DNA of 64,000 nucleotides from Cellulomonas sp. PhB150 (lineage in GTDB: Bacteria; Actinomycetota; Actinomycetes; Actinomycetales; Cellulomonadaceae). Location of the stretch: contig NZ_RKHX01000002.1 in the NCBI RefSeq assembly GCF_003755175.1, positions 62,001 through 126,000 of the forward strand, in the 5' to 3' direction. The position numbers were made by a program, and so were the translations under genes. Shown here in pieces: positions 15,801 through 24,134 of the stretch; the stretch's first letter is position 1; each line of letters begins with the position of its first letter. A model generated the notes under the pieces. The model was not told where the DNA came from. It made no database searches and saw only the letters and a list, made by a program, of their open reading frames with translations.

Positions 15801-17426
15801 ATGACGGAGGCGGTGGTGGTCGATGCGGCGGCGCTGGTGCGCGCTGCGCTCGATGCGCCGTGCTCGGGCTTCGAGGTCTCGGGCTGGGCCGACGATGACG
15901 TCCTGGCTGGTCTGGTGAGGTTGGAGGCGATCGGTCGTCAGGTCGATGCGTGGCGGGCGGCGTTGGCGGTGGAGGTCGACGAGCGCAGCGGGCGTGGCCG
16001 TGACGGGTTGGCGGCGGGTCGTGGGTGCCGCAGCTCGCGTGAGCTGCTGCGCCGGGTCACGGGATCGGCGAACACGACGGTGTCGCGGTGGTTGCGGTTG
16101 GGGCGCGCGGTCCAGGAGTCGACGGGGTTGAGCGGTGCGCCGGTGCCGGCGCCGTTCCCTGCGGTGGCGGCCGCCGTGGCTGCGGGGCGGATCAACATCG
16201 ATGCCGCTTTGACGATCGTGGACAACCTGAACCTGGTGCGTGCGGTGGCCGGGGACGGCGATGTCGCTGTCGCGGAGGCCGAGCTGGTCGCGGCGTGCCT
16301 GGCCGACGAGCCGGGTGGGGTGCCGCCGGTCGATGCGGACTCGGTGCGGGTGCAGGCGGGGACGTGGGCGGGGTTCCTCGACCAGGACGGCACCGCCCCA
16401 CCCGAGACCGACCTCGCGCGACGGGCGTTGCGCCTGGGTGGGTTGCACCGCGGGCTGGTGCGGATCAACGGGCTGCTGCTGCCCGAGGTCGCCGCCGCCC
16501 TGTCCGCGTTCGCCGACGCCTGCACCAACCCCCGCACCCCCGACGTGACCAACCCCGCCACGACAGGCGCGGCGGACGACGAGGCTGCCGCTGAGGCGGG
16601 CGGTGACGATGCCGCTGCGCCTGACGACTGCTCGGCCGCCCTGTTCGACCTCGCGGCCGACGTCGACATCGACGACCTGGGAGGCGATGGTCCGCTGCGC
16701 TGCGAGCAGGTCCCGGCCGACCCCAGGACCGGGCCGCAGCTGATGCACGACGTGCTCGCGATGGCCCTGGGGGCCGCGGCGCGGGTCGCCGATCAACGCT
16801 CCGTGGCGGGTAACTCCCCGACCGTGCTGATCTCGGTGCGCCAGGACGACCTGCAAGCGCGCCGCGGCACCGGTGCCACGTTCTCCGGTGACCGGTTCGG
16901 GGGCCCGCTGCCGATGTCGATGGCCGCCGTCGCCCAGCTCGCCTGCTCCGGGACCACCCAACGCGTCGCCCTGGACGACCTCGGCGCCGTCATCGGCCTG
17001 TGGTCACCCGAACGGTGCTTCACCGGCCACCAACGCCGCGCCATCGCCCTGCGCGACGGCGGGTGCATCATCCCCGGCTGCCACGTCCCAGCCGGCTGGT
17101 GCGAGGTCCACCACATCACCGCCCACAAGGACGACCCCGACGGCACCCACACCTCCAACGGCGCCCTGCTGTGCTGGTACCACCACCGCACCATCGAGAC
17201 CTCCGGCTGGCAGATCCGCGTCCGTAACGGCGTCCCCGAAGTCCGCGCACCCGCCTGGCTGCGATCCCTCACCCGAGCCGGACCACACCCAGCCCCCGGA
17301 ACGGACAACGACGAGGGCCGCAGCTCAGATGATCACGGGTGGCACCGAGCCACCAGCTCACCCACCCGCATCCTCGACGTCCTCGACAGCCAGTACCGCA
17401 ACACGCTGAGCAGCCTCGCCAGCTGA
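15801..17426 (+). CDS. DUF222 domain-containing HNH endonuclease (13E12 repeat family)
   Basis: 541 residues. The N-terminal two thirds are DUF222, an alpha-helical domain of actinobacteria; an acidic Ala/Asp-rich insert follows at about 245-290. The C-terminal HNH nuclease motif is visible in CIIPGCHVPAGWCEVHHI and LLCWYHHRTIE (Cys pair, HH, and H at the last helix), which should bind a metal and cut DNA. The ATG has GGTGGGAGAATTCAG upstream. Expression is probably part of the SOS response given the box at 15752-15767. These genes are usually multicopy in a genome and their role is unclear. Confidence 0.9.
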   Translation: MTEAVVVDAAALVRAALDAPCSGFEVSGWADDDVLAGLVRLEAIGRQVDAWRAALAVEVDERSGRGRDGLAAGRGCRSSRELLRRVTGSANTTVSRWLRLGRAVQESTGLSGAPVPAPFPAVAAAVAAGRINIDAALTIVDNLNLVRAVAGDGDVAVAEAELVAACLADEPGGVPPVDADSVRVQAGTWAGFLDQDGTAPPETDLARRALRLGGLHRGLVRINGLLLPEVAAALSAFADACTNPRTPDVTNPATTGAADDEAAAEAGGDDAAAPDDCSAALFDLAADVDIDDLGGDGPLRCEQVPADPRTGPQLMHDVLAMALGAAARVADQRSVAGNSPTVLISVRQDDLQARRGTGATFSGDRFGGPLPMSMAAVAQLACSGTTQRVALDDLGAVIGLWSPERCFTGHQRRAIALRDGGCIIPGCHVPAGWCEVHHITAHKDDPDGTHTSNGALLCWYHHRTIETSGWQIRVRNGVPEVRAPAWLRSLTRAGPHPAPGTDNDEGRSSDDHGWHRATSSPTRILDVLDSQYRNTLSSLAS

Positions 17427-17458
17427 ACGCGGCTCGTCGTGCCTTCGCCGAGATCAGC

Positions 17459-18034
17459 TCAGGACCAGGACCAGCTCGCGAGCACGGCCTCGACGGTCGG
17501 TTGCTGTGACGCGTCGTCGGCCGGGTGGAGGTAGCCGACGCCCCACGTCATGCCGTCCCGCTCGGTGAACCACTCGGTGAGTGTCTTCGCGCCGACGACC
17601 GACTCCGTCCGGATCGCCCGGCCGTAGGGGCTGTGCACCTCGGTGGCGGTGGGCAGCGTGCGGATGCTCCCCGTCGGGTGGGCGATCTTCTCGGCGACGA
17701 ACGACTCGAGGTCGCCGGTCGTCGAGGTCGTGTTCATGCACGTCAGCAGGAGGGCAGAGTCGTTCGCGTCGAGCATGAGTGCGCGCGCGTTCGACCCGGG
17801 CGTCCCCATCACCCGCGCCGTCGGGATCCGCACCGAGTACCCCCGGCAGCCCTCAGCGGTGGACTCCACGTCGAGGCGTTGCGGGAGCGCGATGTCGGGG
17901 TTCGCGGCAATCGTCTCGACCGCCATCGGCGGAAGGTCGGGCGTGCCACCGCCGCGCAGCACGAGCACGCATGCCCCCGCGACGCCCGCGAGCAGCACGA
18001 GCACCCCGACGAGTGCCACCCGGAACGCGGTCAT
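17459..18034 (-). CDS. membrane-anchored extracytoplasmic protein, unknown
   Basis: 191 residues: a signal anchor at about 5-26 (VALVGVLVLLAGVAGACVLVL) and an extracytoplasmic region with two cysteines (EGCRGYS and LTCMNTT). The segment around PYGRAIRTESVVGAKTLTEWFTERDGMTWGVGYLHP suggests a globular sensor or lipoprotein-like fold. I do not recognise the family. ATG at 18034 is chosen because it places the hydrophobic helix at the N-terminus; no clear ribosome-binding site is visible. Confidence 0.7.
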   Translation of the reverse strand: MTAFRVALVGVLVLLAGVAGACVLVLRGGGTPDLPPMAVETIAANPDIALPQRLDVESTAEGCRGYSVRIPTARVMGTPGSNARALMLDANDSALLLTCMNTTSTTGDLESFVAEKIAHPTGSIRTLPTATEVHSPYGRAIRTESVVGAKTLTEWFTERDGMTWGVGYLHPADDASQQPTVEAVLASWSWS

Positions 18035-18111
18035 GGCGCTGCATCGGCACGATGCTGGGGCGACCTGAGCCCCGACGGGTGGCGGGCGCCTCACCTGGTT
18101 AGCCTCGGAGG

Positions 18112-18840
18112 ATGCTGCCGTTCGTCCTGCTGGCGACGCGCGCCGAGGACGTCGCTGCCGACGGCGAGTACGCGGCGATGCTGCGCTACTCCGGCCTGAA
18201 GCCGTCCGAGCTCGTCCGGATTCGGCTCGAGGCCGGACCGATGCCCCCGATCGACCTGGATGCCATCTCGGGCGTGATCGTCGGCGGCAGCCCGTTCGAC
18301 GCGAGCAGCACCACCAAGTCCGACGTGCAGGTGCGCGTCGAGGCGGAGATGGCCGCGCTGCTCGACCGCCTCGTGCCGGCGGACTTCCCGTTCCTCGGTG
18401 CCTGCTACGGCGTCGGCACGCTCGGCGTCCACCAGGGTGCGGTCATCGACGGCACGTACGGAGAGCCCATCGGCCCGGTGACGATCACCCTGACCGACGA
18501 GGGTCGCGCGGACCCGCTGCTCGCCGGGATGCCGGCTGCGTTCGAGGCGTTCGTCGGGCACAAGGAGGCCTGCCGCGTGCTGCCGCCGGGTGCCACCCTG
18601 CTCGCGTCCTCACCGACCTGCCCGGTCGAGATGTTCCGGGTCGGCACCCACCTGTACGCGACCCAGTTCCACCCCGAGCTGGACGTCGAGGGGATCAGCA
18701 GCCGGATCCGCGTGTACCGCGACTACGGGTACTACCAGCCGGGCGAGGCCGACGACGTCCTCGCGGGCGTGCGCGGCGCCGACGTCCGCCACGCCCACCG
18801 CGTGCTCGCGGCGTTCGTCGAGCGGTACGCGCGCGACTGA
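18112..18840 (+). CDS. class I glutamine amidotransferase (GMP synthase-like)
   Basis: 242 residues of the triad amidotransferase fold. Nucleophile cysteine lies in FLGACYGVGTLG and the His-Glu pair in ATQFHPELDVEG; GVIVGGSPFDAS forms the oxyanion region. No synthetase domain is attached, so the ammonia acceptor is unknown; YfeJ/GuaA-like and gamma-glutamyl hydrolase-like roles are possible. A TAGCCT box at 18100-18105 ends six bases before ATG, so the gene may be leaderless. Confidence 0.88.
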   Translation: MLPFVLLATRAEDVAADGEYAAMLRYSGLKPSELVRIRLEAGPMPPIDLDAISGVIVGGSPFDASSTTKSDVQVRVEAEMAALLDRLVPADFPFLGACYGVGTLGVHQGAVIDGTYGEPIGPVTITLTDEGRADPLLAGMPAAFEAFVGHKEACRVLPPGATLLASSPTCPVEMFRVGTHLYATQFHPELDVEGISSRIRVYRDYGYYQPGEADDVLAGVRGADVRHAHRVLAAFVERYARD

Positions 18841-18936
18841 AGCGTCACCCGTTCGGCTGCTGCCGCGGCACATCGTGACTCTGACAAGGTGCCCGTGGCA
18901 CGCGATGAGCGCGCGTCGCAAAGCAGGGGGACCGCC

Positions 18937-20856
18937 GTGAAGGCTCGATTCGTCGTTGTGGTGACCGCGCTGGCGGTGGTGCTGGGGGTCGCGGGAGCGC
19001 CCGCGGCAACTGCGGCTGGCACGTATGCGCTCACGGTCACCGTGGTGTCCGGCACGGGCAAGCCGCTTTCGGGTGAGCTGGTCGAGGTGTGGGTGCCGGG
19101 CTCCGACCCGACCCTCGACGCCAACTCCGACGGCATCCCGGACGGGCGTGTCGTCGTGGGGAACACGTACGCAGGGGGTGGCGTCCTGTTCCCGACCGTC
19201 CCCGAGGGTGACTACACGGTCCGGGTCTCGAGCATCTACGACTGGAACGCGTCGTACGACACCGCCGTGACCATCGCCGGTGCGCCGGTCTCGATCTCGG
19301 TCGTCGACCAGCACGTCGCGACGGTCTCCGGCGCCGTGCGGGACGCGGTGACCGGCAAGGGTGTTCCGTGGGCCGAGGTCTCCGGCTACAGCACGACCGC
19401 GAACGCGTCCTTCGATGTCCGAGCGGACGCCAAGGGCGCTTTCACCGCGCAGGTGCGCACTGGCAGCTACTCGGTCCAGGCGACTGCCGACAACTACCGC
19501 ACCGACGCCCCTCGGCAGACGCTCGCGGTGCACGATGGCGTCGATCTGCTCGCCGCCGACGTCCGCATCTACGCGACGTCGTGGGTCGGTGGGCGCGTGA
19601 CCCTGGGCGGCAAGGGCCTCGACTCCTTCGTCTGGTTCGGCAACGTCGCGTCGCACTCGTCGTCGGCCGGTGTCTTCCACGAGCAGGTCGAGCCCGGCAC
19701 GAGCGTCTCGCCGTGGGTCGACAGCGGCAGCTCGAACTTCCGGACCTACTACGGCAACACCGTGCGCAAACCGGATGCGAAGAAGGTCACCGCGAGCATC
19801 GGGCGCTCCGTGACGAACGCCGACATCGCACTGGTCGCCAGCGCGACGGTGACGGGAACCGTGGTCAACCGCAGCGGGAAGCCCGCGAAGCACGTGTCCG
19901 TCGAGGCGCAGAGCGTCGGCCGCGCTGGCTCGGCCAAGGCCACCACGGACTCGAAGGGTCGCTACACGCTGCGTGGCCTTCCGTCGGGCAAGGTCACGAT
20001 CAGCGTGTGGGGTGGCACGCGCAACGTGCCAGCCCACGGCGTCAAGACGGTGACGGCCAGTCAGGGCCACAAAGTCACCGCGTCGCGGTTGACGCTGTCC
20101 CAGGACGCGATCGCCTACGGTCGGATCAAGACCAGCGGCTCACGCGTATCGAAGCAAGACGTGTCGCTCCTCGCATCGAACGGTCAGTGGCTCGGCACGT
20201 TCCGGCCCGACAGCGATGGCTGGGTGGGCTTCGCCGGGCTCCGCTCAGGCACGTACTGGGTGCACGTCGACGGCTCGAACATCCGCAAGAAGATCACCGT
20301 CAGGGCTCACACGCAGGTCTCGTTCGGCACGATCACTCGCGGGAAGCAGGTCACTGTCAAGGGTGTCGTGCGGACCGCCGCCGGCAAGCCCGCGAAGTCT
20401 GCTCTGGTCACCGTGGCCGACAGGTACGGAATGGTCTACGCCGAGGTCAGGACCAACAGCCGCGGCGCCTACTCCGTCAAGGCGGCCGTCGCCGGCGCCT
20501 ACACGATCACCGCGAAGCCGAAGTCCGGATCCGACGGCTGGACCCGCGTCGGCGTCACCGTGAAGAAGGGCAAGTCCCTCGCGAGGAACCTGCGGTTCGC
20601 CAGGGGGGCGGCGATCACAGGAACCGTGCTCAACTCCCGGGGCAAGCCGGCAGTCGGCGTGAGGGTGGAGACGCTCGACGGCCGGAGCGCGAAGACGAAC
20701 TCGTCGGGCGTCTACACGATCACCGGGGCCCGTGCCGGGCGAACCGACCTCCGGGTGTCGGACCCCACCTACGTCGGTGGCTACCGCAACGCCTACGTCG
20801 CGGCCACGGCGAAGGCAGGCAAGACCGTCAGGGCGAAGACGGTGTCGGTGCGCTGA
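18937..20856 (+). CDS. secreted multi-domain beta-sandwich protein (carboxypeptidase-regulatory-like repeats)
   Basis: 639 residues from GTG with AGGGGG upstream. A Sec signal peptide (residues 1-27, cleavage near ATAAG) precedes at least five related units of 70-100 residues. Each opens with (V/I)(S/T)G-V-G-P-A and contains a GxYTLxGLPSGKVTI-like strand, as in SGKVTISVWGG and AGAYTITAKPKS, the pattern of carboxypeptidase-regulatory-like/CNA-B folds. There is no LPXTG or C-terminal helix, so it is released or bound non-covalently. Substrate or partner unknown. Its end overlaps the converging glycosylase gene by 29 bases. Confidence 0.82.
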   Translation: MKARFVVVVTALAVVLGVAGAPAATAAGTYALTVTVVSGTGKPLSGELVEVWVPGSDPTLDANSDGIPDGRVVVGNTYAGGGVLFPTVPEGDYTVRVSSIYDWNASYDTAVTIAGAPVSISVVDQHVATVSGAVRDAVTGKGVPWAEVSGYSTTANASFDVRADAKGAFTAQVRTGSYSVQATADNYRTDAPRQTLAVHDGVDLLAADVRIYATSWVGGRVTLGGKGLDSFVWFGNVASHSSSAGVFHEQVEPGTSVSPWVDSGSSNFRTYYGNTVRKPDAKKVTASIGRSVTNADIALVASATVTGTVVNRSGKPAKHVSVEAQSVGRAGSAKATTDSKGRYTLRGLPSGKVTISVWGGTRNVPAHGVKTVTASQGHKVTASRLTLSQDAIAYGRIKTSGSRVSKQDVSLLASNGQWLGTFRPDSDGWVGFAGLRSGTYWVHVDGSNIRKKITVRAHTQVSFGTITRGKQVTVKGVVRTAAGKPAKSALVTVADRYGMVYAEVRTNSRGAYSVKAAVAGAYTITAKPKSGSDGWTRVGVTVKKGKSLARNLRFARGAAITGTVLNSRGKPAVGVRVETLDGRSAKTNSSGVYTITGARAGRTDLRVSDPTYVGGYRNAYVAATAKAGKTVRAKTVSVR

Positions 20857-21730
20857 GGTCGCAGGCGGCGACCAGCCGCATGCGCAGGATGTTCGAGCGC
20901 TCCGCGTAGCTGCGCTGCCGCGCGACGTACTCGGCCTTGCCCTCGGGCGTCTCGATCGCCACGGGTGTCAGGCCGTACGACGAGAAGTCGTAGGGCGAGG
21001 CCGCCATGTCGGTGTACCGGATCTCGCGTGCGAGCTCGAAGCAGTCCAGCAGCAGGTCACCCGGCACGAGCGGGCCGAGCTTGGTGGCCCACTTGTAGAC
21101 GTCCATCGCGGCGTGCAGGCAGCCGGGCTGCTCCATCGCCACCTGGTTGGCGCGGGTCGGCTCCAGCGTGTTGCGCGAGGTCGCGTCCGGGGTGAAGAAG
21201 CGGAACGCGTCGAAGTGGGTGCAGCGGATGCGGTGCGACTCGACGACGGCGTCGGTGCCGGCACCGCCCAGGCGCAGGGGGAGGGGGTGGCGGTGCTCGT
21301 CGTCGGCCTCGCGGTAGACCATGGCCCACTCGTGCAGGCCGAAGCAGCCGGTGAACGCCGGCCGTGAGGCGGTGGCGCCCAGCAGCCCGACGAGGAACCG
21401 CGCAGCCTCCCCGCGCTCGGCGAGGAACCCGTCGAGGTCGAGCGTCACCGCGCCCTCGTCGTCGGTCGTGTACCAGCGCTTGGTGCCCAGGAGGGACGGC
21501 CCGTCAGGCCCCGGCTCGAGGACGACCCCCGCCCCGGGGTGCCACACGCGCAGGACCGCGGGCTTCGTCGGGTAGTACTCGAACAGGAAGTCCTCGACCG
21601 CGTGCTTCTCGCCGCGGGACCGGCGCTCGCGGTGATCGGCGGTCAGCGCGTCGGCGCGCGCGGCGTGCTCGTCGGCCGCCGCGGTCCACGACGAGGCCGG
21701 CAGCCGGGTCGGGGAGGCGGTGATCGTCAC
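20828..21730 (-). CDS. 3-methyladenine DNA glycosylase (actinobacterial type)
   Basis: 300 residues. RGEKHAVEDFLFEYY at about 34-48, RWYTTDDEGAVTLDL and HRIRCTHFDAFRFFTP match the group annotated as 3-methyladenine DNA glycosylase in actinobacteria; the N-terminal ASSWTAAADEHAARADALT is also typical. The enzymatic role rests on family annotation rather than a recognised catalytic motif. GTG start at 21730. It converges with the secreted repeat protein and is divergent from the DUF1304 gene 54 bases away. Confidence 0.78.
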   Translation of the reverse strand: MTITASPTRLPASSWTAAADEHAARADALTADHRERRSRGEKHAVEDFLFEYYPTKPAVLRVWHPGAGVVLEPGPDGPSLLGTKRWYTTDDEGAVTLDLDGFLAERGEAARFLVGLLGATASRPAFTGCFGLHEWAMVYREADDEHRHPLPLRLGGAGTDAVVESHRIRCTHFDAFRFFTPDATSRNTLEPTRANQVAMEQPGCLHAAMDVYKWATKLGPLVPGDLLLDCFELAREIRYTDMAASPYDFSSYGLTPVAIETPEGKAEYVARQRSYAERSNILRMRLVAACDLSAPTPSSP

Positions 21731-21784
21731 GGTCCCAGGGTAGGTGTGCTTGTCCCCGTGCCGAGCCCCCGACAGACTGCGACG

Positions 21785-22171
21785 GTGCTCACCCTCGCCC
21801 TGGTCCTCGCCACGCTCGCCGCCCTCCTGCACGTGATGTTCTTCGTGATGGAGTCGGTCCTGTTCACGCGGCCGGCGGTGCACAGCCGGTTCGGGACGCG
21901 GGCGGAGGACGTCGAGGCGGCCAGGCCGTGGGCGTTCAACCAGGGGTTCTACAACCTGTTCCTCGCGGTCGGCACGATCGTCGGGGTGGTCCTGGCGACC
22001 GGGGACGACCCCACGACGGGTCTGGCGCTGATCCTGCTCGGTTGCGGCTCGATGGTCGCGGCGGCGCTCGTCCTGGTGATCCCGCAGCCCCAGATGGCCC
22101 GAGCGGCCGCCATCCAGGGCGTGCTGCCCGCGTTCGCGGTGGTTCTCGCGATCCTCGAGCTCGTCGACTGA
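21785..22171 (+). CDS. DUF1304 family membrane protein
   Basis: 128-residue protein with four hydrophobic helices. VMFFVMESVLFTRPAVHSRFG and FNQGFYNLFLAVGTIVG are the conserved DUF1304 motifs. Function unknown, integral to the cytoplasmic membrane. GTG at 21785 is preferred because it puts helix 1 at the N-terminus; there is no Shine-Dalgarno, so a leaderless start is possible. Confidence 0.85.
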   Translation: MLTLALVLATLAALLHVMFFVMESVLFTRPAVHSRFGTRAEDVEAARPWAFNQGFYNLFLAVGTIVGVVLATGDDPTTGLALILLGCGSMVAAALVLVIPQPQMARAAAIQGVLPAFAVVLAILELVD

Positions 22172-22202
22172 TCTCGCATCGCGGACGAATGCGTCCCGGG
22201 CC

Positions 22203-22233
22203 TTGAACTCCGCCCCCCGGGACGGCCTACAGT
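22203..22233 (+). promoter_or_regulatory. promoter of the methyltransferase gene, leaderless arrangement
   Basis: TTGAAC (22203-22208) and TACAGT (22228-22233) are separated by 19 bp. The GTG start at 22239 begins six bases downstream of the -10 element, where transcription should begin. Confidence 0.55.
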
Positions 22234-22238
22234 TCCGT

Positions 22239-23066
22239 GTGAGCACCGACGCATCCCCCGCCCCGCAGGACGTCTACACCCACGGGCACCACGAGTCGGT
22301 CCTCCGGTCGCACCGGTGGCGCACGGCCGAGAACTCGGCCGCCTACCTGCTGCCGCTGCTGAGCCCCGGGCAGAGCCTGCTCGACGTGGGCTGCGGTCCG
22401 GGCACGGTGACGATCGACCTCGCGCAGCGGCTCGCGCCCGGTGAGGTCGTCGGCGTCGACACCTCGTCGGCCGTGATCGAGATCGCCCGCGCGGCTGCGA
22501 AGGACGCGCAGGCGAACGTCACCTTCGACGTCGCGGACGCCTACCGCCTGCCGTTCCCCGCCGACTCCTTCGACGTCGTGCACGCCCACCAGGTCTTGCA
22601 GCACCTCACCGACCCCGTCGCCGCGCTGCGCGAGATGCGGCGCGTGACCAAGCCCGGTGGCATCGTCGCAGTCCGCGACGCCGACTACTCCGGCATGACG
22701 TGGTTCCCGCGCTCCACGGGGCTCGACGAGTGGCTCGCGCTCTACCACGAGGTCACCCAGGCGAACGGCGCCGAGGCCGACGCCGGCCGCCGCCTGCTGT
22801 CGTGGGTGCGCGAGGCCGGCTTCGACCCCGCGGGCATCGCGCCGAGCGCAGGGACGTGGTGCTACGCGACGCCCGAGGACCGCGAGTGGTGGGCCGGGCT
22901 GTGGGCCGACCGGTCGGTCGCCTCCAACTTCGCCGCGCAGGCGATCGAGCACGGCCTGGCCGACGAGGTCGGCCTCGAGCTGCTCGCCGACGCCTGGCGC
23001 GAGTGGGGCCACCAGCCCGACGGCTGGTTCACGGTGCTGCACGGCGAGGTCCTCGCCCGCGCCTGA
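22239..23066 (+). CDS. class I SAM-dependent methyltransferase (UbiE-like)
   Basis: 275 residues. The SAM-binding motif I is LLDVGCGPGTVTIDLA, motif post-I VVGVDTS, and motif II FDVVHAHQVLQHL, the UbiE/COQ5-like arrangement. YTHGHHESVLRSHRWRTAENSA at the N-terminus is shared by many actinobacterial small-molecule methyltransferases. Substrate not identifiable. GTG at 22239 is chosen from the -10 element at 22228; an in-frame ATG at 22203 overlaps the presumed -35 box. Confidence 0.88.
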   Translation: MSTDASPAPQDVYTHGHHESVLRSHRWRTAENSAAYLLPLLSPGQSLLDVGCGPGTVTIDLAQRLAPGEVVGVDTSSAVIEIARAAAKDAQANVTFDVADAYRLPFPADSFDVVHAHQVLQHLTDPVAALREMRRVTKPGGIVAVRDADYSGMTWFPRSTGLDEWLALYHEVTQANGAEADAGRRLLSWVREAGFDPAGIAPSAGTWCYATPEDREWWAGLWADRSVASNFAAQAIEHGLADEVGLELLADAWREWGHQPDGWFTVLHGEVLARA

Positions 23067-23094
23067 CGCCCGGTCGGCCGACTAGGCTGCTCCG

Positions 23095-23880
<786 letters not shown>

Positions 23881-24134
23881 CCCTGCCACGCCGTCGCCGC
23901 GGGAAGGCGAGCGTGCTGAGGAACCCGGTGCTGCGCCGCGCCTGACCCTGCCACGCCGTCGCCGCGGGAAGGCGAGCGTGCTGAGGAACCCGGTCCTCCG
24001 CCGCGCCTGACGGCGGCGGCTGACCACGCGCCCGGGCGCGTCGTTCAGCCACCGTTCACCGGCTGTACCGAGCGTTCGCCCGCGCGGTGCTCGGGCGTCG
24101 ACCGCGGGTCATCGCCCGTCGTTACGTTCGCGGC

